A stretch of DNA of 64,000 bases from Vitis vinifera (taxonomy: Eukaryota > Streptophyta > Magnoliopsida > Vitales > Vitaceae), in NCBI RefSeq assembly GCF_030704535.1, contig NC_081818.1, positions 3,237,001 to 3,301,000 on the forward strand, given 5' to 3'. Each line of letters starts with the position of its first letter. The stretch's first letter is position 1. The position numbers were made by a program, and so were the translations under genes. Positions 35,900 through 49,800 of the stretch are shown piece after piece. The notes under the pieces were generated by a model that searched no databases, was not told where the DNA came from, and worked only from the letters and a program-made list of their open reading frames with translations.

Positions 35900-38846
35900 T
35901 TAGGGTTTGGCTTTATGGTACTCGATTTTTATTTGGTTTTCTTCCAAAGCGAGTGAGGGGTTCTGACTTTTATGTCAGAGTCCTAAGCTTTAATGGCGAA
36001 CTCCCATCTTTTTTTTCTGACAACTTTGCCCTCTACTTCTATTCAAATCATACTTTCCTCCCATGTGGGGCTATGGGCATCTTGACTTGCAAATATTTGG
36101 TCTACTTCTTGATGTTTTCCCATTTTTTTAAATACCGTTTTTTTTTGGTTTCTTCTTTGTGAAGCCTCAACTAAACTTTAGCTAAATATAGATGTGATTC
36201 CGATTAGAACGTTTTAATCTGGCGCCCTTTTATTAACAGTATTTTGCCGGTGTTTTGTTAAAGATTAATCGGTTAAAAAGGATGACATAAATTTATATTT
36301 ATGAATTTAACCCATTTCATGTTTTTATTTGAAAAATAATCTCTTTTTTGACATAAATGTTCTTGATTATTTTAAATATTTGTATATATATATTTTAAAA
36401 AAAAATTATTTTTATAAAAAAATAAAAATATATATTTTTATACCATGAAGATTAAATTTTCGAAATCAGGTTTTCAATTAAGTGAATCTTTGTATTTTTA
36501 AAAAATTATCAAACATTTCATTTATGTTTGTTTGACGATGTTTATGAAAAATAATTTTAGCATAAATAGTATTTTTGAAGAAAAATAAGGTATTTTAATA
36601 AAATTTTAAAAATATTTTTAAAAAATAAAAAAATGATTAGAAAAACACGGGTAATTATCCCAAAAAATGTTCTAAAAAATACTTTAATTAAAAATAATTG
36701 TGATAAGGATGAATCTAACCTATAAGCAAGGGTCATTAAATTTGATTATTAAGAAAAGTTTCTCCCATAAATCTGATATTTTTTATAGTAATTTTAGAAA
36801 ATATTTTTAATATTTGAATTATAAAATTTTTTAAGTATTAGGAATATTATTAACGTTTCCAATAATTACTACCAGGTTTATAGTCTCCTACTTGAATTTT
36901 TTTAATAATTAATTGGTTATGATTATCTGAGGAAGACTGTCTAGTGCTTATTCACACAATAACAATGGAGAAGCTATTTAATTGATTTAGAGTCATGTTG
37001 GCTTATATCCTAATAAGAAAACAAAATTTTAAAATACATGAATTATATAGCAATGCACACTTTTTAAAGCTTCCTTCATAACTGGTTTTTTTTTTTTATA
37101 GACAAAATAATATTAATTTTATAAATTTATTTTATTTTTTTGGATAAAATTGATCTAACGTTTAATAAACTTAAAATAAAGGAATAATGGTTTTTAGTTT
37201 TAGTATTTTAGTTAAGAAAAAAGCCAATTTAAGATTTTGATAAAGAAAGAGATTAAAGTCATCGATAACTATTTTTGAAAATAAAAAATAATTTTTAAAA
37301 ATAGTTTTTGGAAAGGATTATTTGATATTTTATAAAATAAAAATTTGTTTGAGAACTTAAAATATTTTTAACCTATAATTTTTATCTCTAAAGTTTTATT
37401 TTTAATTTTTCTCTATGTTAGTATAATTATTTTTTGTAATAGTTATCAGAAAACAAGTAAAAATTATATTCTCTTTTGAAGAACATTGCTTAAAAATCGA
37501 ATTAATTCGACTGTCAGTGGATGAGCTTTTTGATTTAGTCCACCCTTTTGAGCTAACAACCTATTAAATCGGTCTCGAATCGTTAGAAAACCAAGTGAAC
37601 CGAACGGTTCACTACATGTCTTTTTTTTTTTTTTCCCCTCTATGAGAGAGAAAGATAGTGAGATGGTGGGGATGGGATAGCGGCTAGTCAATTATTCGTA
37701 GGAAGAATATTTCATTGGGATGTCCAATGCAAAAATTCTTTTTTTTTTAAATACTTCGTACAAAAACATTGAAAATATTTTAAATTTGTTATGAAGAATC
37801 ATCTCATTTTTATAAAAAATATTTCAAAAAATTAATTTTAGATGTTAAGTTTTACCAAACACCTTAATTCATTAAGTATTCCGCTTTAAGTTTTACTAAA
37901 CGCCCTCTTAACCAAGGTTGATAGACTTGACCTTCCAATTATCATAATTAAGGCAAAACAAGGAAGAAAAGAAGAATCCCAAACCCCACAAGAGAGTTTT
38001 CAACAGAGTCTCTGAAAATTTTCCTTCCACTCATGCAGCTAACGTAGAAGCAAAGGTTCAAGAACAATTCATATCTAAAACTAACCCACTCTTCAACTAC
38101 AAGCTGATGCAAAAGGGCATCCATGTCAATGGCTTCTACAGTACTAGACCTGTGTAGGAACCTATGAAATATTGAGCTTCTAAACCAACTGTTGCAGCAA
38201 AATTTGAATGTCTCAGATTCTCAAAGCGACAGTGATAAACTCATGAACAAAAATTTCAGTAAGGTGAGCCAATGGGTGGTAGGGTATGGTTGCTGAGAAA
38301 GTGGGTCTGCTAGTTACCATGTCCTCCAACATATAAATAAACCAGAAGTAACATTCAGCAGTAATTGACAATAAGCAAGAAAAACAGGCTGGTAAGTGCA
38401 AAATATAGAAGTTGATCTGTGAAAACATGCTGTAGTGTAATTAGATTTTGAGGCATATCATGATGCTGCTTAGACATTTTCTATTACAATTATATGCTCA
38501 TAAAGAAGTAGATTCTTCCAATACAAATTATGACATCTCATTGTCAAAAGAATTAAAAAACTAATAAGACAAATAGGGGAGAACAGAAACTAACAAGATG
38601 AAAAGAATCATTGATCCAATGTGTAAGGTATAAGGTACCTAGCTTGGAAGATGACAAAGATGAGAGCCAAGATTTTTGCAGCGAGAAACATCGCTTGTAT
38701 TGACAATCTGCCATCTGTGGATTGATTGCTTGGAATATCAATGAGCTGCCCAACATTTTGTAGCTGAGAAATTCTACTATGGGTTGGTAATTGGCATGAT
38801 AACTATAGCAATGAATGAGAAACTGTAGATGTGGGGGTTGGAAAAA
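35900..38846. other. Intergenic, very AT-rich
   Basis: It contains the presumed NF-YC promoter on its left side. The rest holds only long A/T runs and short ORFs. The right part (about 38.0-38.8 kb) may include 3' UTR or flank of the exchanger gene. No gene supported. Confidence 0.5.
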
Positions 38847-41800
38847 TCACCCTGAAAACTTTGCGATGAGTATGCTAACAACCATAAATACAACATAGAG
38901 ACCAACAAGGCAGAAACCCCAGAACCTAGGCACCCGGAATCTACCCCAAGTTATAACTAACAGAGACCCCATCAAGCTTGACAGCAAGAACACAAATGCA
39001 ATCACAATACCCGTGTGGAAATGGAGCTGATAAGCTTGGGGATAAATATTAGCAGTTTGTATCACCAAAGCTGTCCCAAGTCCAACAAGCATGTTAAACA
39101 TTGGGCCAGCAAAGCACCCAGCCATTGCCATTGCTGGCTGGCCTGCTTTGGCAATGGCCACATCAGCAACAAGATCTCCCACTGAGTTTCCCCATGCAAG
39201 TACTGTGAGCCCAAGGAGTGATGGAGGCAATTCAAGAAGTGACCCTAATGCTGCAAGGCAGTTCAGGAGCTCCCCAGCAACAGTAGATATCCAAAAGACA
39301 CTCATTATAAAGGCTACAAGAACCACAGGCATTCTTTCAGTTTCAGGGGGCTCTTTTTCTATTATGAAGTGAAGAACTGCAAGGGAGGAGCTTGCAAAGA
39401 GTACGACAGACCATAATGGAAAATGAGTGTGTGGAAGGAGAAAAATGATGGGATGATTTAGTGGTATGAATGAATTACAGGAGTACAAAAGGGCAAGTGG
39501 GCAAAGAGCAATATTTGCAGATTGATAGAACCTATTCCATTCTGAAGGTTCAGTTTGTGGGATTGTGAGCTTTAGAAGTAAAGAAACTGGAAGTTCCCAT
39601 GCTTTCGAGATCTGCAAGCAAAAAAAAAAACAGAATTAGGGCAATCATAATCAGAAGCATTAAAAAGCTAATATGCATATTAACCTTCAAAAACTAGATG
39701 GGCCTGGATGACAATTAATTAATGAACATTCTCATAATCAACAACAATAATTTCTCAAAGAATCATCACAAATGACTGTGAAATGCATTACAAAATCCAA
39801 CAATAATTAAATCCACCATGCAAAGAAGCATGGGCGGTTATTAACCAACAAAACCTCTGAAAATATGAGGAAAAACAAACAAGACAATAATCCTCTTTTT
39901 ACCAATAGTTTTCTGGCAAAAGACAAATCACCTATTCCCACAACCAGGATCATCAGTAAGGGTCAGCCAAATGTAAGTACGACAGGGCTCCCAATGCAAA
40001 AAATGGAGAGAAAAGTTTGTCATCATTTGTTTTTCTTTAAATAAAAAACAAACATTTTATTATCAAGTATAAAGAAGGATGAGAAATCCTTCCTGCAAGC
40101 ACAACAACTATATAGTTGTGATCAAAAGCAGGAAAAAACCATCTACTCTAGATATCGTTAGATGTGCACATCTAAAAAGGTTTTAAAATATGAATTCAAG
40201 AGCTTAGGGGGGTTGAAAATCTCCTACAAAAGAAATCAAATGTTAAGCTCCCCATTTTGCTAACTTATCCGCCACCTAGTTAGCTGCCTGAGGAATCCAG
40301 CAGAATGAACACCCTAACTCTAGAGTGATGTCAAAAAGTTGGCATAGCCAAACCTCCGAGAGTTTTTCTCCTTTTTTACCCAATATAGCACTACCACAGA
40401 ATCCCCTTCTACTAGAAGGTTGGATAGACCCTTGGCTTTACCAATGCTAAAATTTGCCATCATTTTCACTGGTATGCTTTATGATAGAAGCCCTGGACAG
40501 TGCTTGGGCATTCTAAGAAAATTAAACCTTTGTTTTCCATACCATTTAAAGGCAAAATCCATCCTCTACGATGGAGCCATTAACAATGAATGAAGCCCTC
40601 ACCAAAATTGGTCATATTCTCTAAACAATAATCAAGAATATCAATTTAAAGAATGCAAAATAAACAAAATTCACTTGTCAAAAATGCCATGTCACTCAAA
40701 AATGACTACTCCAATATCCATCATCCATGGGCAGTCCACGCAACACATAAGAATCTCAACTCAATGATATATCAAGTATATCCTCCATTTCTTGATCCAT
40801 AAAATGTGTATAAAAGAAATATTCTAAGCCATTTTGTCTTCATTTATAATCATTAAGGTTTGTAGCCTACTATTACAATGAAATCCATTTCTTGACACCT
40901 AATTATAGACTAAAGGAGTATACATATGCACCATCTATTTTTGTGTCTTGCATACATATACATCTATTTTTTTTAATACCTACTCACCTTCCCACATTTT
41001 AAAAATTTAGCCGTGGAAAAAGTTGAAGGCTTTCTAAAGGTCAACATATAAAATAAGGATCTATAGGAGTATCCAATTGAATGAAGGAAATATATATTTT
41101 GCAAGAATGTCCTTCTAAGCAATAACAGATATGAGCAGTCAAATACATACATAAAAGAAGGGGAAAAAGGTTGAAAACTGTTTCTGTTAAGGGGCAGATA
41201 CAAATACCTCTGAAAGAGTGGAACTCATTTCCAAATAGGAATAGAAAAAGCTGATCTTGGAGGACAAAATTATTCTTCATAACAATATAATGCCTTGAGG
41301 ATTTATAAGACGAATGATTTCTTAACTTCAAATTTGCACAAAATCATATATAGCTTTTAACAGTTAAAAGGCCATTACCAATTAACCTACCAAAAACAGA
41401 ATAACCCAACTTAAAGATAACACGGGCCAATGTCTTGTCACACCTAGATGCTTAACCTGTTTTTCTGAGGTTGGAAAATGAGGACCTTGCTTTACTATGC
41501 TATGGACAGGAAAATAACAGCACATTGGTGAAATGCCAGATACAGGACCATCTTGTCACCAAATGAGAGGGTAAGCTAAGATGTTTGTTCGTCTACAACA
41601 CGTAGCATCACCTTGAGATGTTTGTGATGGATCCTAACATGGCCCCTAGACATGACCCATGAATTTTTTATGGTCAATTCAAATAGTTTTGATCAAGTGT
41701 GGCCCTGCAATAGTCGATTCATAATCTCGCTATATTTCCATCATTTCTTGATTAATCAAGGCTTATCTATTTACTCTCATTCTTTTGTTCACACCTCCTA

Positions 41801-43226
41801 TATGAATGTCCATTTAAAGCAGCTTCCTCATCTAAAGTTGTCTTCATATGTTATATAAACCACATCAAACAAATCAAAATATGAAATTAGTGGGAGAGAT
41901 AATATCAAATTCAACATACAGACAAGCATCAAGGCACCTAGGCGAGCAGGAGCATCATCACTCTTCCCTGGACAACCATCATGGCACGTAGGCAAGAAGC
42001 AGGGTAATCACCTAGGAAAGTCTAGGAGTTTCTGTAAGTATGTCCAAAGCAAGATGATGCAAATAATCAATTCATATTAAATCTCACATAAATTTTCTAG
42101 TTTCCAAAAAATTAAGCAGACCCTCACTTTTACAGTCACTACTGATTGAGAAATCAAGATTCCAGGTACCCAATTACGAAACAAACTCATCATATCAAAT
42201 TAAATTCCGACCTTCACCTTCTATGGCCACATAGATCATGAACTATATGACAACAAGATTCAGCAAACGTATATGATCCCAAATAAACATCCACACGATT
42301 ATAATTGAAATACAATTCAAATCCAAACATACCTTGCCAAGTGCATCACCGAACCCGAAACCGGCCTTCCCTCTCTCCACATCCTTCAACACATCCCCAA
42401 TCTCAAAAACCCCAGAACCCACCAAACCCTTCTCAATCTCGACCTCCCCAATCAACCCCACCTCACTCCCACCTCTCTCCTTCCCTCCACCAATCCCCAA
42501 ATCCATCCAAAACACCAACCCGACAAAAAACGCATAAAACCCCACAAACCCAATAGCCTGCCACAGAAAAATCTCCGCGCTCAAATACACATAGAACAAG
42601 AACAACGCAGCCACCAAGTAAAAGAACACGTCCCTCACAAACTGACTCGGGTCCACCGAAAACGGCGCGGCATAAATCGCCACAAACCCAACCACAAACG
42701 CCGAAACAAACGTACCGGCCGACAAAATCGCCCCAAAACCAGTCCTCGGATGCCCGCCACGCACAGCGGCCACCGACGCAAAGACGTCTGGAGCCCCATT
42801 ACCCAGAGCCAAGAGGGTCACAGCACCCATACTAGGCGACAAATTGAGATGAGCACAGAGCTTCGTGACGACGATAGAGAAGCGATCTTGGGCAGTCTTG
42901 ACAAGGATGTAGAAGAGGAGGAGGAGAACGAGGGTGAGGAAAGGGATGGAGATGAGATGGGTTTGGTGGAAAGTGCAGAAATGGAGGGAAAGGTAGTTGA
43001 GGAGGCCATTGGAGGGGGTTTCAAGACTGGAGGAGCAAGAAGTGGTGGTGGTGGTGGAGTTGAGGAGAGACCTTTTGGGGATTATAGGGGGAGGGGAGGG
43101 GTAGCTTGGGGAGAAATGTGGGGTAGTGAGGAGGAAGAAGAGGAAGATGAAGAAGAGGGAGAGTGGGATTGCAGAGTTTTTGAGGTAAGAGAGAGAGGAG
43201 GAGGAGGAGGAGGAGAAGCAGGCCAT
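38847..43226 (-). CDS. CCX5: Cation/calcium exchanger, CCX5-like
   Basis: Two exons, 43226-42333 and 39611-38847, join in phase 0 with GT-AG sites into 552 aa. The protein is strongly hydrophobic with many membrane segments. The two antiporter signature repeats are present: ALGNGAPDVFASVAA (GNGAPD at residues 142-147) in exon 1 and LAWGNSVGDLVADVAIAKAG (GNSVGD at 439-444) in exon 2. This inverted pair forms the ion site in the Ca2+/cation antiporter superfamily. A glycine- and charge-rich loop (about residues 245-298) separates the halves. The N terminus has a Ser-rich start and a hydrophobic stretch that could be a signal anchor. Plant CCX proteins move K+, Na+ or Ca2+ across membranes; the exact ion is not deducible here. 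The intron (2.7 kb) contains a LINE remnant. The open plus-strand frame opposite exon 1 is an artefact of its composition. Confidence 0.92.
40030..40800 (-). mobile_element. LINE-type RNase H remnant in the exchanger intron
   Basis: The minus strand around 40440-40390 reads LSNLLVEGDSVVVLYWVKK, the DNA-binding/active-site stretch of the RNase H domain that ends plant LINE ORF2. A-rich/T-rich sequence near 40036-40060 may be its tail. Stops are frequent. Confidence 0.5.
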
Positions 43227-43839
43227 GCCATTCCCAGACCCAAGCTTCTTGCTACTAATTGTCTTGTCATTGGGTCATAGATCTTTGCATTATTTATTTA
43301 TTTCTTATTTTCCACATTTCTCATATCAAGGAAAAAGGTTCCAATGCAATTAGACTTGCATTCTATTTTCATTGTTTTGTTTTGATTTTGGACTATTTTG
43401 AACATTTTTCTCATCCTTTCCTTTTTTGGATTTTCTTTTCATCTTTGTCTATTTCAACAAGAAATTCATTTTCCTTGTTTCCTTAGTATTTTTAAGATTC
43501 TTTTATTTTCCTTAATAACTATGGTTTTGTGACCGGTGATGCCGCAGCAATTCACTAGAAGGAAAGCCAGCAGTAGGTGGTTGGTCAAGACAAATACCAC
43601 CACGCGGTAAGAAAAAGGTGCACTGCTCTGTGCCGACAGCTCACACTCTGCTGTCTATGAACTGAGTGAGGTGTAGGTTTGAACAACATTAGCTACCAGG
43701 AGATTGATTCGAAGAGAAGGAAAAAAAAAAGGGGAACTGCTATGCTTTAACCTGTAAAATATAATTTACATACCCAAAAAACTTATAGACACATTATAGA
43801 CATGAATCCCAATTCCCAACTGAAAATCGCATGATGATG
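43227..43839. other. Spacer: CCX5 upstream region and 3' flank of the next gene
   Basis: Between two minus-strand genes, this must contain the CCX5 promoter/5' UTR and the 3' UTR of the five-domain Myb/SANT-like gene. I see no other feature. Confidence 0.6.
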
Positions 43840-46800
43840 CTAGGTGCGGAGCTTTCTCAGCAACCACTTTTGTCGCCGTGCAGCATCCAGTGCCACAAAC
43901 ATCTCGGCCTTTTTCTCATCTTCCAGAAGGTGGCAGGCGTCCAAGAAGAGCTCGTCGTCCATGCCTGGTATGCTTTGGAGGGCATCCACGATGGTTTCTA
44001 TTGAGATGCAATTCTTCACTTCTTTATCATTTATCAGTGCTGTGGCTACGCCTTCCTTTTCACTGGGTGATTCCCACATCCTCTCTTTGGTTTTGGGGAC
44101 TTTTCTTGAGCATGCCAAAGTTGATGGTGCCGCAGATTGTCGGCGTTTTTTCTGATCTGATATGTTAGTGTTTCTAAATGGGGATTGTAGACATCCAAAC
44201 ATTTCATCCATGTCCAGTTCTAGGGCATGAGGGTCTATGTCCATTGGTATCATCCAGTCAACATCTAGAGAATCGCTACTAGCAAGGAACTGGTCATCCT
44301 CTTCACCTACAAATTGAAGAAATTGGAATAATCAGATGTGTGAAATTCTACCATTTGAAAACACTATCATTCAACATCCACATATTGAATTTGTGATACC
44401 AGCAGTTTCACAAAATCAGAGTCAGCCATTAGAGAAGGATGGTGCAGGTTCAATATGACCTTAGTTCATATTCATGCTAGCAGCCATCTATCCCCAAAAC
44501 TCTGGATGAGAGCCATTATGTGGAGAGAACAATCTGAGCCATGTATACCAAGTTACCAATAAGCTAATATGTGTGCAAGTCTATGTCTCTATGCGCATCA
44601 GAGAGAGAGAGAGAGAAAGAAGAATGAGAAACACACCAATTCCTACTCCCAGGTCATCGTCATTGTCGTCTATACAAAAACTTGATTGGTTTTGTGTGTC
44701 CTTGTTGATTGCATTCCCATATATCAGGAACAAATCATTATAGTTCGGGAGACTTCTAGTTCTATATGATCTTGCATCAGGATTTTCCTGCACATACCAT
44801 ATGTAAGTTCCCTGAAGCAGGGACTGAAAAATCCTGTGTCTAAAGGTTTAACTTATAAAAAAGTACCTTGATATAGGAATCCCAGAGTTCATTAGCTGCA
44901 GTTACCATTTGCCGTCTTTCATCCCAAGCAAACCCATTCTGCTCAAGAAGTGTTCTCATTCCATTGAACAGCTTCCTCCAATGCTTAAACCGACTTTTTA
45001 AGACATCTTTGTCATGATAAGACCCAAATTCTGCATTAAACCTTGCAGCCATATCACTCCATGCTTGCTTGTTGAATTTATGATCAACCATACTCCCTTT
45101 CTGAACATGTTCTAGCATTAGATCAATGAAATATCGGTCCATCAGTGGTGTCCAATCAGTTCGCGAGTGACTACTATTGTTAAGTTCCCTTCCTTCAAAG
45201 TATTTAAAAATGACAAAATATGGAGAAAAGATTAGTCTTCCTTGTATGTATCAAAACACATCACGCATAAATAGTCAAGTGTACATGATGTAGCATTGCT
45301 AAAAGATGCTTGAAGTAGACCATGCAATATAAATTACTACTGACATATCCCTAAATTCATTCAATGCCAAGAATCATTCTTACTAATTTCTTAAAAATTG
45401 CAGCAGCTTACTTCCTTCTTTTCATGAAAGCGTATCAGCACAAGGACAAGGCAGTAGGAGTTAGGGATTAACAAATTAGTAGGTGAACACAGGCTTCAAA
45501 CATGGTAGCATAGAAAAAATCGATGGTCTTTACCACAAGGTAATTAGCATCTTCAGTAATTTTGGTTCAAATTGTTGAAACAATATTCCTTAACCAATGC
45601 AAGACAACCATAAACCCATCACAATTAAAGGCTCACCATCACCGTTGAAGTCAATGCCATGATATGATTGGTTGCATTGTCCATCAGCAATTGGACTCCC
45701 ATAAATCAAGCACAAATCATTGTAATTCGGCTTTGGTTTGGCTCTGTATGATTTTGCATCTGGGTGTTCCTACATGTACCACATGTTAGGCACTTGCAAT
45801 TAAAATCAAAAGAGTCAAATGACTAAGCAATGCACCTTGAGGTAAGCAGCCCAAACAGCATCATATGCTGTGACCATTTGTCGCATTTCATCCCATGAGA
45901 ACCCCCTATGATCAAGAAGATTCTTTATATGATGGTACTGCTTCCTCAAACTTTTATGCCGACTCTTTAAAACACTTTTCTCATGTTGTGTTCTGAATCT
46001 TTCATTGAATAATGCAACCATATCTGCCCATGCTTGTTTATTGAAAGTGTGAACTTTCCTATTCCCTTTCCGCACTTGCTCTAGCATAAGGTCAATGAGA
46101 TATCTGTCCATTGGCGGTATCCAATCTGTCCTTGAATGATCACTATTTGCATTGCATTGAATATCAGTTCCTTCTGCAACAACAGAATTTTGAATGTAAA
46201 TAACATGGCAACTAATATTGCTATGTGATGACATCAATACCCAGCCAGAGTTACACAAGTAAGCATTGCCTATCACTTGGTTTTCTACTGTTAATGAAGT
46301 GAAGAAACTGGGACTTAACATTATGTGGCACTAGTGAAATCAAAATTTGGGAATCCATAAAGAAAGATCCAAACATTATTTGGGGAGAAAGGGGTGTGTG
46401 TGTGTGTTTTAGGTACTTTTTTTTCCTTTTGTAGGTAGCAGGGGTGGGGTGGGAGGCACTTGAGCATTTGGTTGGATGAACAAGACTGAATATCCGTATT
46501 CAGTAATGCAACAATGTAAAGGCATACCATGTCATTCTGGAACATAATTCATGAAGTATAAGCAACATTCACAATTTTGGAGAGTGATTTGTTAATTCTT
46601 TTTTTTTTCTTTTTTTCTTTTTTCTTTTTTTGATGAAGTGATTTGTTAATTCTTAAATTGTACACAACAAAATTAGCTTGTGTTTTAATGACAAACCAGA
46701 TCAATTCAGGGGATTTCAAAAATCCAGAAAACTTAATCATAATTAATTGTGTTTGTTTATTAGTTAATATAAATTTGAACAGAATTAAATTTGCTCTAAG

Positions 46801-49800
46801 AGGCATTTCTATTTATTTTCTACTTTCCAGAATCAGATTTGAGATCATAGTCTTAGGACCAATCTTCACAAAATATCTTTTCCAATTTCATTGTTGAATG
46901 AGAAACATACCAATCATCCAAACTGGGTCCACGCCATCGATGTCACCATTGCATGCCAAAGAGTTGTCTCCTCCATTAGAACTTTCTTGTCCATATATAA
47001 CACACAACTTGTGATAATTTGGCACAGTTTTGTTTCTGTATGATTGAGCATCAGGAATTGCCTGTATATGTTATATGTAAGCTACAAAACATCAAATAAA
47101 ATACATCTGAGAAATAAGAAATAGGGGAATAGCATTTCACACCTGGATATAAGAATCCCAAACAAAACCTTCAGCAGTTACCATTTCTCGTGTATCATCC
47201 CAAGAAAACCCGCTATGTTCAAGAAGAGCTGTTATGTCATTATATTGTCTCCTCAAATGTCTGTACCGATTCTTCAGAACATCTTTGTCGTAGTGAGATC
47301 CAAATTTCATATTGAATAATGTGACCATTTCAATCCAAGCTTGGGTTATGAATCCCTGCCCAATTTTATTCCCCCTAAGCACCTGGTCCAGTAACAAGTC
47401 AATGAAATAATGGTCCATTGGCAGCGTCCAATAACCATCACCACTAATTGGTGTTTGGTACTCCCCTTCACCTACAAAGCCAGAAAGCACAATTTATAGA
47501 AGTAATAATCCATCCATGAAAATAATTCTCAAGGTTCCCAAAATCATCTTGAAGCAAATGCTAATATGACTGATAGTCTCATGGATTTCACTAAAATTAG
47601 CATACAATTCTGGATGCATGTAACAACAAAATTGGAACCTAGAAGTCTGTTTCCATTGATGAGCATCAAGTGTCACCAAGAAAAAGCAACTATTTGTAGT
47701 TCTGCCCAATTCTCTTGTTACATGTAAGTATGATCGATTGAAGAATTTTCCACGAGACAACCATAATCCAAATTATAACTCCTAAGACAGTATAAATAAT
47801 TATTTAAAAATAAAAAAAAAACTTTGGTGGTCTAAATATGAAACGCACCAGCTTTGATTTGTACAATATCATATTCAAGGTCTTTATCTGGGTGCAGATG
47901 ACTGCGAATTCCATTGTTGACAGTTTTTCCATACAGCAAGCTCAAATCTTGAAAGTTCAGCAAAATCTTCTTTCTGTATGCTTGTGCATGTGGGTGTGCC
48001 TAAATCCATCATAATTAAGCATTAGATATTATAAAAACAAAACTACAATATCAAATTTAAATAAAATACATACCTTAATGTAATTATCCCAAACATCATC
48101 ATCGGCTGCTATCATTTGTTGTCTATCATCCCACAAAAAACCATTTTGCTCAAGCAGAGTCTTTATATCACTATAATATTTTTCCAGTTTCTTATATCGA
48201 CGTTTTAAAAACCTTTTTCCATGCTGAGTACAAAATTTTGAATTGAACAAAGAGAGCATAACAGTCCATGCTTGTTCATTGAATGTATTAGTAATCTTAT
48301 TCCCTTTTCCCAGCTGATCCAGCATGAGCTCAGTGAAATATTGATCCATGGCTGGTGTCCAGTCTCTTCTAGAGTGCTCATTACTTGCAGGGGCTACGCT
48401 ACCCATTCCATAAGCTATACAATTAAGAAATTTATTAGTGAGTGTGGTTGTTTGTTCAGTAAAAAACTTCTAATTCTTGTAGATATCTGCAAATAAAGAC
48501 ATACCCAGCCTTAATCATACTGCATCCAGTTCTTAGTTTGTTTATGAAATTACTAACACTTTTTTTAGAGGAAAATGCATGTCAAAACAAATCAAGTAAA
48601 TAACAATCAGTATTTTATTTTATTTTTGATAGCCAGATAAAGGTCAATAACTCACTCAGGTAACATCCATCATCATGAATGCAACCAATTATCATATTCT
48701 TCACACATTCAGCCACTTCACAGTATGCTTGTTTCTATCTTAATAAGGTCCTGTTTCCAGAACAATAAAATATAGCCAGGAATTCTGACCACTTTTGGGT
48801 TATCTTTGGCTCAGATAAACTGTTAGTAGATCACCCACTTGTGGCTTGTGGAGCTAAGAGCTTATAATTGACAGAAAGACAGGGCCTTTTATAATGTTGG
48901 ATGTGGTGAAGGTTCATAGTTGTCTGAAACTTATGAAATTCAAGCAAGGATTTTGTTCTGTCAAATTCTAGGTCAACTCATAAATCATGAATAGGGTCAG
49001 TGAGCTATATTTTCTGAGTTCTACCATTTTCCCCCCTATAGTTTTCATGATAAATATTGCATTACGAACAGAAAAACTGCAAAAAGTAAAGGAAGGTTTT
49101 TGCATATATCATAAACATGGTGCAGTGAATTACAGCTTCAGAATTCTACACTCATAAATCATGAATAGGGTCAGTGAGTTATATTTTCTGAGTTCTACCA
49201 TTTTTTCCCTTATAGTTTTCATGATAAGTATTGCATTACAAACAGAAAACCCGCAAAAAGAAAAGGAAGGTTTTTGCATATATCATAAACATTGTGCAAT
49301 GAGTTGCAGCTTCAGAATTCTACTGTCTTCCCCCTTCCCAAAACTAGTGTCGGCACCATGAAAATAAAAACTGGAAAAAGGGTCTTGTTTTGAGTCACAT
49401 TCACATGTACACACATATCATTCACAATATAAGATAAAACCATAATCTAGGTTGTAACAGGGATAGAGACACACCAATGGTCACTCCTTGGAAGTCATCA
49501 TCAAAGTCTATATCATGACTTGAACGACTATATCTTCCATCTGCTGTTGTATATGCATATATCAAGCATAAGTCATTGAAATTCATCACAGCTTTGTTTT
49601 TGTAGCATTGTGCATCTGGGTGAGCCTGCATGCATCTCATGTCAAGCTACTTTTGCAATAAGAACGGGGATTAAACAAGGAGAGCAAAGAAACAGTGCAC
49701 CTTGATATAGGCATCCCAGACACAATCATCAGCTACCACCATCTTTCGAGTATCATCCCAAGAAAATCCACTTTGGTCAAGGAGATTCTTCATATCATTG

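Noticed and set aside
42750-43280. Long plus-strand ORF opposite exon 1 of the exchanger gene
   Set aside because: It is the mirror of a Ser/Leu-rich membrane protein exon; composition (runs of E and G) is what such an antisense frame gives, and no family fits.
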